NCBI GenBank assembly: GCA_029953675.1
Contig: JAMWBK010000013.1
Span: 744,001 to 808,000 of the forward strand
Length of the DNA stretch: 64,000 bases
From: Rhodosorus marinus
Taxonomy: Eukaryota; Rhodophyta; Stylonematophyceae; Stylonematales; Stylonemataceae
Direction: 5' to 3'
The notes beneath the pieces are model-generated. The model was not told the DNA's origin, made no database searches, and saw only the letters and a program-made list of their open reading frames with translations. Below are positions 23,133-33,985 of this stretch, piece after piece. Position 1 is the first letter of the stretch, and the number at the start of each line of letters is the position of its first letter. Made by a program: the position numbers and the translations under genes.

Positions 23133-25382
23133 CTATGGGACATCACCGTTCACGTCTCTGAAGTGAATGATTCTCTGTCTATACAGAGAGAGCAAAGCCC
23201 TATCGCAATCATCCGACGGGATTTCCTCCATTGACATCAGCTGCCGGCACTCGGCGACGGTGATCTCATGTTCTTCTTCAGGGTCTTCCTCCCAAAGGTA
23301 TCTCACAAGTTCGAGCTCAATTTCTGACAGTAGCTGAACCTTCCGGTCAAGCAGTGACACGTAGATCTCACTTTCTAGCCCGCCGTACGTGAGTCTCTGT
23401 TCGATCTCGATAATGCTGGTGCTGATTTGAACTGACCAAACTTCCTCAAGGCCGGTAATCACAGGTCGCCTCAGCACGAAACTGTTATCAATGACAAGCC
23501 CATCAATGGGAGACTGCAGAAAGGTCCTCAGCGCGTCAGTAGGTGACTCGACAATTGGCTCTCCGGCAACGTTGAAGCTTGTGTTAAGAACTAGCGGAAC
23601 GCCAGTCCTCTCCGCGAAGAGCTGTATGAGCCTGTAGTACTTGTCGTTATCAGCCTTCCGAACAGTCTGAAGCCTCGCCGTACCATCCACGTGAGTTACG
23701 GCTGGAACAACCTCTCGCATGGTCTCGCGCACCTTGGCAGTGAGCGACATGAACGGAGAGACGTTGTCGGTGAGTCCATCCAGTTCGAATATCTCGTTCG
23801 CTCGTTCCGCGAGAACGGACGGCGCGAATGGCCTGAAAGATTCCCTTCTCTTAATGTCCCGGTTCAATCTTGTCATGTTTTCGGGATCACGAGGATCAGC
23901 GAGGAGTGACCTGTTCCCGAGAGCTCGAGGCCCATGTTCTGATGCGCCTTGATACCAGCCAAGGATCATCCCGTCTGCAAGCGCACCCGCAGTTTTTTCT
24001 ATTATCACATCCTGGTTCTCGGCCTCCTCCACGACTATGTACGGGGCGATCTCCGGATCTTCCAGTGCGTACCGAATGTCCAATTCACTGTACAGTTTTC
24101 CAAGGTACGGCGAGCCCAGTGTAGAGTCCCTGGGCGAGCTCGAAAGGCCAACCTCTGAACTACAAAACGCTCCATACATCGCACAACCGACGCTGATGCC
24201 GTCATCTCCAGGGTACGGCGGAATGTACACCTTCTCGAACCCCGCCTCTCTAATAATCTCTCCGTTGATGGTCGAGTTGAGGGCAACTCCACCAGCAAAG
24301 CAAAGGTTTTTAGCTCCAGTTCGAACTCTCAGCTCCTTCAGAAAGGACAGGACTTCGTCCTCAACCTCCTGCTGAACTTTGTGGGCCAGATGAATGTAAA
24401 ATCCCCGGCTCTCCTCATTGGTCCAGTCGTTGACCGCTGGAAGTTGATCGAGCGCCTCCAAGTCTATCTGGATATCTCCAGTGATCAATTGGCCATTGAA
24501 GAGCTGACCATTTTCGTTGAAACTCTTCTCTACGTCTGCTGTCTCGCCATCCGCATACGGAGCCAGGCCCATGACTTTGCCGCAAGTGTTCCAATCTCCG
24601 AAGATATGGCTGCTGACTCTCGAGTAGAGTGCCCCCAGCGATTCCATGTTTTCGAATCCGTGATTATAGAGCTCTGGTGGAGAGTTTTCTGGAGTCCATC
24701 GCTTGTAAACGCGTGAGAGATTCATCTTATCGAAGTGGTAAACACTTTCTGCCTCTCTGTAGCCCACGAAAGGCTCCTTCTCAGCCGGAAATTCCATGAA
24801 AGGGTCGGCCTTTGGCAGGTCGTAGTCGCAAACGTAATGGCCGGTACGTTTTCTGCTTGTAAACTCACGGATGTGCTCTCCCATACCGTCCATGACAACG
24901 ATCAGACCTTCTTCAAAAGGGCAGAGAGGAAGCACAGACCATGCGTGCGCAAGGTGATGCGAGATTTCCCTTTTCTCGACCTTCCCACGAATCGGATCCT
25001 GAAGGAGGCTAGGCGGATATGCCCCGATTCCGACAGCGAAGGGAAGCCGTTTCTCAAACGGTAGGACGCGAAAGTGATGGTTATTAGTGACCACTAGCTT
25101 TACATCCTGTGCTGCCAGACCAAGACTCTCCAGTGCATGCGCAACAAGCTCTCCAGTTTCTCCGGCGTCGTGCTTCCTCCGGGTAATCCTTTCCTTCGAT
25201 GCCGCGAACAAGAGCCTCCCGGTTGATCCATCAGCCACGGCAACAGATGCATCGTGACTATATTCGTTCAACCCGAGAACGATGTTCTTACTAGGCTCCT
25301 CAGCAGACAATCCGCACACCACAATCCGCCGCCGTACTTTAGCACAACCAACGAACGTGAAACTTGGAACAAATCCAAACAT
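23133..25382 (-). CDS. NodU/CmcH-family carbamoyltransferase
   Basis: Intronless, 749 aa from the first ATG. The N-terminal domain has the ASKHA-type Kae1-like fold: VLGLNEYSHDASVAVADGS, KRLPFAVGIGAYPPSLL, the metal-binding ISHHLAHA, VVMDGMGEH and CFAGGVALNSTINGEI with GDDGISVGCA. The C-terminal domain carries GASEHGPRALGNRSLLADP and LNTSFNVAGEPIVESP. These blocks are the hallmark of NodU/CmcH/TobZ enzymes, which move a carbamoyl group from carbamoyl phosphate (via carbamoyl-AMP) to a hydroxyl of a small molecule or sugar. The substrate is not predictable here. An extra C-terminal stretch of about 100 residues follows the usual end. The first 35 residues (MFGFVPSFTFVGCAKVRRR) look like an organelle transit peptide. 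The family is mostly bacterial, so ancient transfer is possible. Confidence 0.93.
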   Translation of the reverse strand: MFGFVPSFTFVGCAKVRRRIVVCGLSAEEPSKNIVLGLNEYSHDASVAVADGSTGRLLFAASKERITRRKHDAGETGELVAHALESLGLAAQDVKLVVTNNHHFRVLPFEKRLPFAVGIGAYPPSLLQDPIRGKVEKREISHHLAHAWSVLPLCPFEEGLIVVMDGMGEHIREFTSRKRTGHYVCDYDLPKADPFMEFPAEKEPFVGYREAESVYHFDKMNLSRVYKRWTPENSPPELYNHGFENMESLGALYSRVSSHIFGDWNTCGKVMGLAPYADGETADVEKSFNENGQLFNGQLITGDIQIDLEALDQLPAVNDWTNEESRGFYIHLAHKVQQEVEDEVLSFLKELRVRTGAKNLCFAGGVALNSTINGEIIREAGFEKVYIPPYPGDDGISVGCAMYGAFCSSEVGLSSSPRDSTLGSPYLGKLYSELDIRYALEDPEIAPYIVVEEAENQDVIIEKTAGALADGMILGWYQGASEHGPRALGNRSLLADPRDPENMTRLNRDIKRRESFRPFAPSVLAERANEIFELDGLTDNVSPFMSLTAKVRETMREVVPAVTHVDGTARLQTVRKADNDKYYRLIQLFAERTGVPLVLNTSFNVAGEPIVESPTDALRTFLQSPIDGLVIDNSFVLRRPVITGLEEVWSVQISTSIIEIEQRLTYGGLESEIYVSLLDRKVQLLSEIELELVRYLWEEDPEEEHEITVAECRQLMSMEEIPSDDCDRALLSLYRQRIIHFRDVNGDVP

Positions 25383-26656
25383 CTCCCACTCGTGATCGAT
25401 CCGTTTACGCAACCATATCGATCCTCTAAACCAATGTATGAACTCTACTCGGATTCTTCAGTCCAGGATGTTATCTGTAAACGCCGCACAACCCCATCCA
25501 TCTTCATTGCCAGTCGACAAAACAATCAGTGCCGCGGGAACGGCGGCCAGACCGCAATCCGGACCGCTGGCAAACGATTTCGGCGCCTTGCTTTGTCAAG
25601 GCAGAACGTTTTGTTGCAAGTTTTCACAAATTTGCTCAGTGGATCTATCATAACTGAGCTTGAATTCGCAGCTGAACAGCACCAGGAAGCAACCTGAGAC
25701 GTGGACGCGAACATCGTGCTTGGTGGCCTGGTAGGGTTTTCCCCACTCCGATTCACCCCAGAAAGAAATTACCATTGATTTGAAACCAACGAAAAGAAAC
25801 TAAGCAACTTCATTGGACACTCAGAGGTCGTTGATCCATGGATGTATGTCCACATGACCACGACTAGGCCTACGTTGAGACAGGACTGGCAATAGTAGAC
25901 TAAACCCCAGGAGCCGCATCCGTTTCATTCTCCAACCTATTCTCATCGTCTTAACGGAAAACCGCTCAAATTTATTCTGGTATTTAGGATACTCGCAACG
26001 AATGAGAATTGATCGCATCGATCTCAAGTTGGTGATGGTGATTGGGATTGATTGGAACACTACTCGAACCACGCCGAGAGTATGCTGCGGCACTCTGCAG
26101 AGAATCTAGCTTGTGATTTCTCTTTCTCTAACTGTGATGAGAAGGAGCAACCCTCTACAGGCTGTAGCCCCTCCGCCTGTGGGTGACGGCTATCGAGTCG
26201 GTGGAGGGGTTCATGGGGCTGCGTGCGCACTGGGACAGATCAGTTGGTGTCGGCTGGTGTATGTTTCGGATCTTCTCGTTCATGAAAATTCTCGTGCGCT
26301 GTAAGCTTTCGCGATCAAGGAGAGAGCGATAATGAATACGCCAAGTTCTTGCATCATGGAAACTAGTCTGTACTGGCGCAGAGATTCTGCCGCGTGTGAT
26401 TGCGTCGAACGATTTCTACGTCCACATCGTTCTATGGGAACCAGATGACTACTGCCTACTTATCGAATAGGTTTATTTCCTTTCAGGAGATGAACGAGAG
26501 TTTCGTAGGACTTAGTATACAGCGGGTGTGAGCACATACTCACTACCCGATCGACCATAAAGCAGAGATCGACTGGCTCACTTGGTTGAGGAGAGTTTCC
26601 ACTGGACCTGTTCAACCAGATGTCAGTACTAGCTCGAATTATTTCCTGAGAGTAGC
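25383..26656. other. Intergenic region
   Basis: No gene supported. Short open frames at 25254-25697 (plus) overlap the carbamoyltransferase start and look non-coding. Confidence 0.4.
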
Positions 26657-27376
26657 TCACTCGGCAATTTCCAGACTCGGCGAAATAAATACGGGTTTGA
26701 GCTTATCACCCACGACAGTGGCGGACGCTCGTGCGAGTCGAATGCGAAAGTTTTCAACTTCCCGATCGATTTCTTCTTGAACATCGCGAGGAATTCGGAA
26801 CACGTCGTCTACGTCCTCGAATTTTCCATCCTGAGCCAGGTCGACGTGCGAATTCAGCTCGATCGCGTCTACTACATCTTCAATCGAAGATTCAGAGGGT
26901 TCAATTCTAGCAACTTCATCTTCATTTTCCGAGGTCTCTGTTGGAGAGTTAGATCCGATTGATTGATCTGAGACCTCAGAAGCAAAAGCGGAAAGTTGAG
27001 GATCTTCCACTGCCTCATCAAGACGTTCTTCCGGAACAGCAACCTCCGGTTGGACGTTTCCATTGCAGATCTTCTTTCGACCGCGGTTCCGTTTCCCTTT
27101 TTTCTTCTTAGACTTTGATCCGCTATTAACTTTTTCTCGATAATCGTTTACAACTGTCAAAGAGCCATCAGCCTCGTCGTCTTCTTCCCTATCCGAGATC
27201 TTCAACTGCCGGAACTTTGCTTCCTTGTTCTTGGACTCCTGCATCTCAGCGGCTTTCTTCGCCAATCGCTTCCTAAGCTGACACCTGCGGCACAACGAAC
27301 AAGGCGAATCCTCATCCACATGCAGCTCAATGTAAGCCGTATCCGTTGCTGGTCGATCAACCCCCATTTCAACCAT
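26657..27376 (-). CDS. Hypothetical acidic protein with a basic cluster and a Cys-rich N terminus
   Basis: Intronless, 239 aa from ATG. I do not recognise a family. Residues about 25-40 contain SPCSLCRRCQLRKR, a CxxCxxC pattern that could bind metal. Residues about 75-95 have KSKKKKGKRNRGRKK, a strong nuclear-localisation-like stretch. The rest is rich in Glu, Ser and Asp with several short acidic blocks. The C terminus has a predicted helix, DVQEEIDREVENFRIRLARA. The low-complexity composition fits a nuclear or RNA-associated protein, but this is inference. Coding is supported by the length of the open frame and the composition bias. Pyrimidine-rich plus-strand sequence lies upstream. Confidence 0.65.
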   Translation of the reverse strand: MVEMGVDRPATDTAYIELHVDEDSPCSLCRRCQLRKRLAKKAAEMQESKNKEAKFRQLKISDREEDDEADGSLTVVNDYREKVNSGSKSKKKKGKRNRGRKKICNGNVQPEVAVPEERLDEAVEDPQLSAFASEVSDQSIGSNSPTETSENEDEVARIEPSESSIEDVVDAIELNSHVDLAQDGKFEDVDDVFRIPRDVQEEIDREVENFRIRLARASATVVGDKLKPVFISPSLEIAE

Positions 27377-30146
27377 CAATCACTAATCAAGAACCTGAAA
27401 AATGTCGCAGACTACCACCTGTTCATACAAGTCTACATCCAGACCCTTTCATCACCCTCGTCTCCCGCCCTAGCACCGCTCATCAGACCCTTCCGAAACC
27501 TTTTATCCCTATCCAACAATCCATCCAAAAACGATATAGTTCTTAATCAATCGACCACTTCATCCCCTTCGCAAGTCGAAAATATGCAAAAAATATATAC
27601 AAAAAGAAGCCCATTGGTACTTTTTCCAAAATTGACCAACGAAAAAAACCACACACACAATTTTTCCCTTCTAAATACCATCAAAAACGTCGAATACTAG
27701 TTTTTCACGTCCCAGCGGCTGAAAATTCAGCATTTCTGACACTACAACTGTCGCGATGGGAAAAAGCCAAAAACTTTTTCACAAAAAAAGGCTTCAAAAC
27801 AATAAAAATACAAAACAATTTAATCCATTGGGATGAAAAACAATTCAGAAAAGAAAACTATTTTATCTGTTTTAATTTAAAATATAACCATCCGCCTCAG
27901 CACTATATAAAAGTATTGATTTTTTATTATTATTGAAAGTATCTTGATTATTAATATAAAATAGTCAGATACGAAACGGTGGAACAGCTGTGCCGATTCA
28001 CATTGTGGTTCAGTCAATTTTATTTTGACTGATTATGGAGCGTATATTTTTTCAGTATTTGATATTTGTTTGTACTTTTTTGTTTGTTTTTGTACTGTTG
28101 TTGGTTTTGTCCTGTTTTTATTCGGAGAATCAAAATATCGATCAGCACCCAGAGTTTCGCCTTGATTTACGTCCTGGGACAAGGGGCTTTGTTGAGACTC
28201 TGGACAGGAGAACCCCGGACTAAAGCATCTGGAAGGTACACGAGCCTGTTGTCTTCCTTTTATCTATGAGGACGACTACGATTTATCCATCTATTTATGC
28301 TGGAGTGGAACCCTGTTCTCGGTTCGGTCCTGAGAGCTCCGTGTAAAGATGCGTACGGTGCAGGAGACAGTTCTTTTCCGATTTCAGGAGAAAAGTTCCG
28401 ACTTGTCACTATGGCAATTGTCCCAGAGTGGGTGAGCTTGACATTAATTTTCAGGACGTTCTCCCAAGATTTGCCACTGCCTAATGCACCGAAAAGCGTT
28501 GCGGTGTCGTGAACTGGGGTGGGGCGAGGGTTTCCCGATGCCGGACACAGACAAGGAAGGCCGTTTACGCGTATTTGCCACGAGCAGGCGAGCTCAGCGT
28601 TGTTGCATAACGCCTTGATTTTCAGTAACTCGAAGGAATGTTGACACTGGCTGCCGCGAGCCAATTATGTGTAGTCTACGGGGAAGACGACGTGCGCGTT
28701 CCAGTCAGCAGGTGCTTGGAGTCCTTTTTCAACAAAAATCCAGCAACTGCTTAAGGCGGAACTAAATGAAGATTGATACGACGATGATAGCTAGTGCGAG
28801 CCGGGAATGTCTGTCGCTTTCGAAGAAGAACCGTGGCTGTTGCTGAGAAGCCGTATGGTTTCAGGCAGCGCACCAAAGCAGGGAAGCTATCATCGGAAAT
28901 GCCATGGTAGGTCCAGAGCTAGATCCAAATCAGTCGTGCTTAAAGAAAGTCTAGAGGTCCTGCTGCTCTTCCGCCCGTTATTCTGTACTGATCCAAGTCG
29001 GAATGGCCTTCACGGCTTCGCGGGCTCATCGTCGTCATCGACGACCGGCCGACCCAACTTGTCGCCTGCCCTTTATGCAGCTCATTTAGAATTGGTGCTT
29101 GCAGCAAGGTCGAGTCCAGGAGGGTATGCCCAACCCCCCTCATGGGAGGCAAGGAGAACGGCGAACCCAACCCCGATCGTTTTGACAGCAGTCAGAGCCA
29201 AACTAGCCCAATAAGAGTGGCGGAACACGCTGATGACGCGCGGCCAACATTAAAGCAGCGCTCGAACACCTTTTCTCTGTCCTAGCACATCCCACCGCGG
29301 TTGTTAGTTTTCCACTAGGGTAAACCAAAGCGTCTAAACGGAGCTCCATAAGGCCATCAAGACAATTCGCGTCGCGACGGAAGAGGTAACGAAGCTAGTG
29401 ATGAACTATACAGTCCACAAGACCAAACCACGTCATAATGGGAGCAACAGCCCCATATAATAGCAACGCTAGCCCGCTCCGTGGAAGAATCCCAGCAGGC
29501 TCCTACGATGACGTTCGGGCTTGCGTTCGGTCTTATCATTTGTTCCCCTCATTACCAAGTACTTTCATCTTTTAGATGGCACAGGTTGTGTCCTTTGCTC
29601 ATCTTCCTTGGCCGTCGTTAAGAAGTAGTGAATGAGTACCCCTTTGCTCGCATCCTAGCAACCCTCCTTTCATAGTACTCATCCTGTACTCCAACCCCAG
29701 CCCCAAGAACAATGGTAAAATTTGCTTGGCCAATAAGAATATTTAACAAAACATAATTCCCTCAAGGAGTTCACGATCGCCGGTCATTACAAATGAACAT
29801 CGGCCGTGTCACAAAAAAAACCAAAATACAATTGGGTAGTGTAAAAAAATTAAGAAAGTTTAAAATTTTTTATCGTGGGCCATTTCCAAGGGAACATTGG
29901 GCTGTTGTAAGATTGCTCATTCGGAACATCAGCCAGTGATGTATACGCGAAACTGGCCACATAAAAATTAAGGATTTTCAATGACTCTGGAGGGGTTAGA
30001 TGAGCATAGCTTTCCGGCGTGTATTTAACTATTGCTGAGATGGATAAGAGCACTTGGTGAGTGTGAGGATTTCGGGGTTGGGGAAAGGGTGGAGTTTGGG
30101 GGAGTGAAGGTCATCTAGAGGCTCAATTGGTGTGTGTAGAGGTATT
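27377..30146. other. Long divergent intergenic region
   Basis: No gene recognised. 27880-28010 and 29720-29870 are AT-rich. Open frames at 28260-28664 (minus) and 28807-29214 (plus) lack recognisable domains. G-rich sequence at 30073-30109 precedes HisC. Confidence 0.4.
30073..30109 (+). promoter_or_regulatory. G-rich tract upstream of HisC
   Basis: GGGGTTGGGGAAAGGGTGG and GGGGGAG on the HisC coding strand, ending about 38 bases before the ATG. Confidence 0.4.
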
Positions 30147-31382
30147 ATGAATTGCTTCTGCTGGTTTGGAGGTGTTTCGCTTGACAAGACTTTCTTGGAC
30201 AGATGTTCCGCGTCGAGGAGGGGTTCCATGAGGTGGACAATGAAGGAGTCTCAGCCGGGTGAGGCCCGCGTTCTGGAGGATTTTGATGTAGAAGATGGTG
30301 TAAGACCTGAGCTGAAGTCAATGGATGCTTATATCCCGATTCTACCTTATGAAATACTCGCGGAGAGGCTTGGCAGGGATCCAGCGGATATCGTGAAACT
30401 TGACGCCAATGAGAACTCCTTTGGGCCGTCTCCGGCGGTTGCAAAGGCGCTAGCTGAAGCGAAGTACCTCCACATCTATCCTGATCCCGAGAGTGTACGA
30501 TTAAGAGAAGCTCTTGCGGAATATACCTCCGTTGGCATGGAGCACATCCTTGTCGGCGCCGGTGCGGATGAGTTAATAGATTTGCTCTTCAGGCTGCTGA
30601 TTACACCAGGACAGGGCGAGACGGTAGTGAATTTTCCACCAACCTTCGGCATGTACAAATTCGACGCCGATGTCAACGGAGCGGAGGTTGTAGCCCTAAC
30701 TCGATCGTCGAAAGACTTTTCCATCCCAATCGACGAAGTTGAGGATCTCTTTGCGCGGGCATCGAAACCTCCTAAGATGCTCTTTGTTACCTCACCGAAC
30801 AACCCGGATGGGTCATCAATATCAGATGAGGTCCTGAAGCGCCTCCTACGATTACCTACGCTGGTTGTATTGGACGAAGCATATTACGAGTTCTCAGATG
30901 ACAACCGAATAACTTGGGTCAAGGACCACAACAATCTAGTCGTTCTGAGGACATTTTCGAAGTGGGCAGCATTGGCTGGAATGAGGGTGGGCTATGGTGC
31001 CTTTCCTCTGTCCATTATCAAGCATCTCTGGAAGATCAAGCAGCCCTACAACGTGACTGTCGCCAGCCAAATCGCGGCGGAGGCGTCTCTGGGTGACAAG
31101 GGCAACCTGCTGGAGAAAGTAGACAAGCTCATCGCCCAGAGGCACGAGTTTTATCACCGCATAAAGTCGCTTGATTGGCTGACTCCCTACCCATCTCAGT
31201 CAAACTACGTTCTCTGTAGAGTGGCCGGTGGGAGAACCGCCGCGGGAATCAAAAAGGAGCTCTCCGACAGAGGCATCCTTATCCGGTACTACACGAGCGC
31301 GGGCCTGCGAGACTGTATCCGCATATCTATGGGAACACCAGAGGATATGGAAAAGCTTTATGCAGCTCTTTCAGATATTTGA
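30147..31382 (+). CDS. hisC: Histidinol-phosphate aminotransferase
   Basis: Intronless, 411 aa. It converts imidazole-acetol phosphate and glutamate to histidinol phosphate, a late step of histidine synthesis, using PLP. Visible features are KLDANENSFGPSPAV (the N-terminal substrate region), VGAGADELIDLLFR, VTSPNNPDGSSIS, VLDEAYYEF and RTFSKWAALAGMRVGYGAFP, where the PLP-binding Lys is Lys272. The end LIRYYTSAGLRDCIRISMGT fits the family. It is closer to plant and cyanobacterial-type HisC than to the fungal HIS5 type by the RTFSK..ALAGMRVGYG block. The first 55 residues, including RCSASRRGSMR, are probably a plastid transit peptide, consistent with plastid histidine synthesis. Confidence 0.95.
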   Translation: MNCFCWFGGVSLDKTFLDRCSASRRGSMRWTMKESQPGEARVLEDFDVEDGVRPELKSMDAYIPILPYEILAERLGRDPADIVKLDANENSFGPSPAVAKALAEAKYLHIYPDPESVRLREALAEYTSVGMEHILVGAGADELIDLLFRLLITPGQGETVVNFPPTFGMYKFDADVNGAEVVALTRSSKDFSIPIDEVEDLFARASKPPKMLFVTSPNNPDGSSISDEVLKRLLRLPTLVVLDEAYYEFSDDNRITWVKDHNNLVVLRTFSKWAALAGMRVGYGAFPLSIIKHLWKIKQPYNVTVASQIAAEASLGDKGNLLEKVDKLIAQRHEFYHRIKSLDWLTPYPSQSNYVLCRVAGGRTAAGIKKELSDRGILIRYYTSAGLRDCIRISMGTPEDMEKLYAALSDI

Positions 31383-31770
31383 GATGGTTTCCGGGCGATT
31401 CATGGCATCTACTCTTAAGCCGATGCTCGAGTCATTTCGACCTTCCTAACACTTTAGTTTCACTTGGGTTCACTTCGTTGGTAAATTAACACAACTTGGA
31501 CATAGGAATATGGATAGTTTTTGGTCCAGGCGGCAGGCTAGGTCCGGGTAATGACTGCGGCGATCGAAAGTGTCAAGCTTTATCCATTGAAGCGACTACA
31601 ACTCTGCCTGCCCACTTTATTTTCATCCTATGTTGTCATTCACAGCTTGTCACAAACTCCTTCCAAGAACCATTCTACAGTTCACTGGGGGATATTCTTC
31701 GTCTTCGAAACTAAGTCGGAACTGTTCAGCTTTAGTCTGCAAGTTTTAGGGGCTTTGCAAATGCTGCTTA
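31383..31770. other. Convergent intergenic region
   Basis: The shared 3' region of HisC and LSM14; nothing else seen. Confidence 0.4.
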
Positions 31771-33663
31771 TTAAGTGCCCCAGGTAACTTGCTGGTTCTC
31801 TTTGCTAGAGGTTTGTTGAGGGCGACTGTCGACAGTGCTCGGACCCTGGTTGTTCCATCCATCCTTCCGCTGATAGCCCCTGTTGCCAGAGTTCCTATAT
31901 CCACTTGATCGACCCTGATAGCCTCCGCGGTAACTCATGCTTCTACGCCCCCCCCGGTTGCCATACCGCTTGACGGCCGCTTGCTACGTAGCGCACAATG
32001 AGAACAAGAACAACTACAGGATTAAAAACAGACCCTAGGACGCAACTTCTCTTTCTTGTACACTTGTGACCGACTGCATACCTCGCCGAACGTTTCCATA
32101 TTCTTTCTTTCAAACTCCTTGTTCCTCGGCTCCCCGGAAGCTCTCTCTGAAACGAGATCATCGAAGAAGCTTTTCGACGCATCGTACTTTTTGTCATATT
32201 TAGGTACTTCCTCGGCGATTTCTCCGTCCTCAGTAACTCCTACCTTGTCGAACTTCTCGTTCATTGCCTCGAAGTCAAAATCCTCGGATGGAACGACGAT
32301 ACGACTCTTGCCTTGACCTCGATTGTCTGGCCTGCCCCGATAAGGAGCATGCGTTTGGTAGCTTTGGCGGGGCTGGGATCTTGGATCTCCCCTTTCCCAA
32401 CCTCTCTCACCACCAGTTTTCACAACTGCTGGAGCAGGATTGTCGGCCCTCGTTTGAACTGGCTCCGGAGCAGCGACATCCTTGCTTACCGCAGCGATAT
32501 CCTCGCTCACTTCAGCTTCTTTTTGAGCGGGGGCCTCCAAAACTTTCTTCGCACCCCAAGCGCCCATTGACGGCTCTGCTGTACTTTCTGCAGGTTTGCT
32601 CCACGCACCAGCTTGATCGCGTCTCGATTCCCAGGGACTGCGCTTCTCTGGTTCAACCCTGTAGGAAATAACAAAGCAAAGCGGACGCAAACAACGAGAG
32701 TAAGAACTGGAACTCTAACGGGGTCGGAGCCTTTCGAAGCATGAATTTCATTCTTGGGCTCACCTAGGTTCTCCTTCAGGCGGTTGGGAACTGGTCTGCG
32801 ATCTGTTTCCCCCTGCATATTGAGATCGAGTGGCGGCAGTTGGCGGGGGTCCCCACCCTCGTGCAGGTCCTGGCTCCCTGGTTTCCACTGGAACTCGTCT
32901 CTCCATGGTCGGTATAGTCGGACCTCGAGTAGGTCTAGCCGTAACTGGAGCAGCTTGTTTCTGACGCACACCCCCTGCTTCTTGAGAATCCACAGGACCT
33001 TGCTCACCCTGCGATTGGTACTTTCCCTCCTGCTCTACGGCTGCCGGTGCTCGCTGCGGTGGTGGGGCAGATTTCTGATTCGCGCTTGGCGCAGGGTAAT
33101 TGTACTTCGGAGCAGCTTGGGGTGCTCGAGTCTCTTGTGGCGGAGCCCCTGTCCCCGGTTTTTGGTCATATCCAGAATCGACAATTGCCGGATCAGCCGG
33201 CATCTGAGGCTGTGCTGGTTTGGCTGGAGCTGGCGCTAAAAACTTTAGCTCCTTAATGTCCGATGCGCGGAACACAATGTACGAATACATCTCATTCGAT
33301 GCAGGCACTGGTGGACCATCCCTTGGCCGGCCTTCTGATCCAAACGACCGAACGTGCTCCAAGGAAACAGTACTAGCCTACAACACCCAAAGGAAACGTA
33401 AAAACAAAAAATCCAGCCACAGAAAGCGGTGAGAAGCAGATACAGTGCGCAGCACGACTCGTGCATTCGGATCATGACCCTACCTTTGGATCGATTTGGT
33501 ACAACGTCCCCTCATATCTAATCTCAGACTTTGAAGTGAGCGAGATCCTCTTGCCGATATAACTCGCACCGGCAGGTTGTGCCTGTTTCCCCCCCCCCGC
33601 GCTCGCCGCCATCTCTCCATTCTCTCTTCCCTGGCCACCTGGTGGCCCCATCCCCGACGACAT
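31771..33663 (-). CDS. LSM14: LSM14/Scd6/RAP55 family mRNA decapping and translation regulator
   Basis: Four exons on the minus strand: 33663-33484, 33377-32764, 32658-32082 and 31983-31771, giving 527 aa. The LSm14 domain is at about 30-100 (ASYIGKRISLTSKSEIRYEG, then STVSLEHVRSFGSEGRP and YIVFRASDIKELKF). A long Pro/Gln/Ala-rich linker follows. The FDF motif is SEDFDFEAMNEKFDK, the FFD box KYDASKSFFDDLVSE and the TFG box FERKNMETFGE. The last exon is an RGG tail (YGNRGGRRSMSYRGGYQGR). This is the full canonical architecture. These proteins bind DDX6/Dhh1 and EDC/DCP factors in P-bodies to repress translation. The third intron (98 nt) begins immediately after TFGE with donor GTATGC, so the TFG box and RGG tail are in separate exons. 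Confidence 0.95.
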
Positions 33664-33935
33664 TCTAACCCCCCACCCACGCAACCTCCTCTTCCCTCTT
33701 TCCAACACCTCAAAAACCCAATCTAATTACACCTTCACTACAATAAAAAAAACACGCCAAACCTTCAACAAACACCTCCCTCCAACCCTCTCCCTCTCAT
33801 CCTCCTCCCCCCAAAACCTCCAAGCCTACTTATACAAATCCCCCCCTCAAAATTCTCCTCCCACAAACACACAAAAAAAGAAAAACAAAACAAATCCTAA
33901 AAAAAGTCTCTCTCCTAGATCTTCTCTTCCTCCCT

Positions 33936-33985
33936 CCCCCCCCCCCCCAAACCCCTCCCCCGCTCCCTCTCTCTCTTAACCCTTC
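33936..33985 (-). promoter_or_regulatory. C-rich tract upstream of LSM14
   Basis: C13 followed by AAACCCCTCCCCC on the plus strand, about 270 bases upstream of the minus-strand LSM14 ATG. Confidence 0.35.

Noticed and set aside
31984-32033. LSM14 last intron starting at GTCTGT (50 nt)
   Set aside because: The donor GTATGC directly after TFGE gives a 98-nt intron of typical size, keeps phase 0 and ends the exon at the TFG box.
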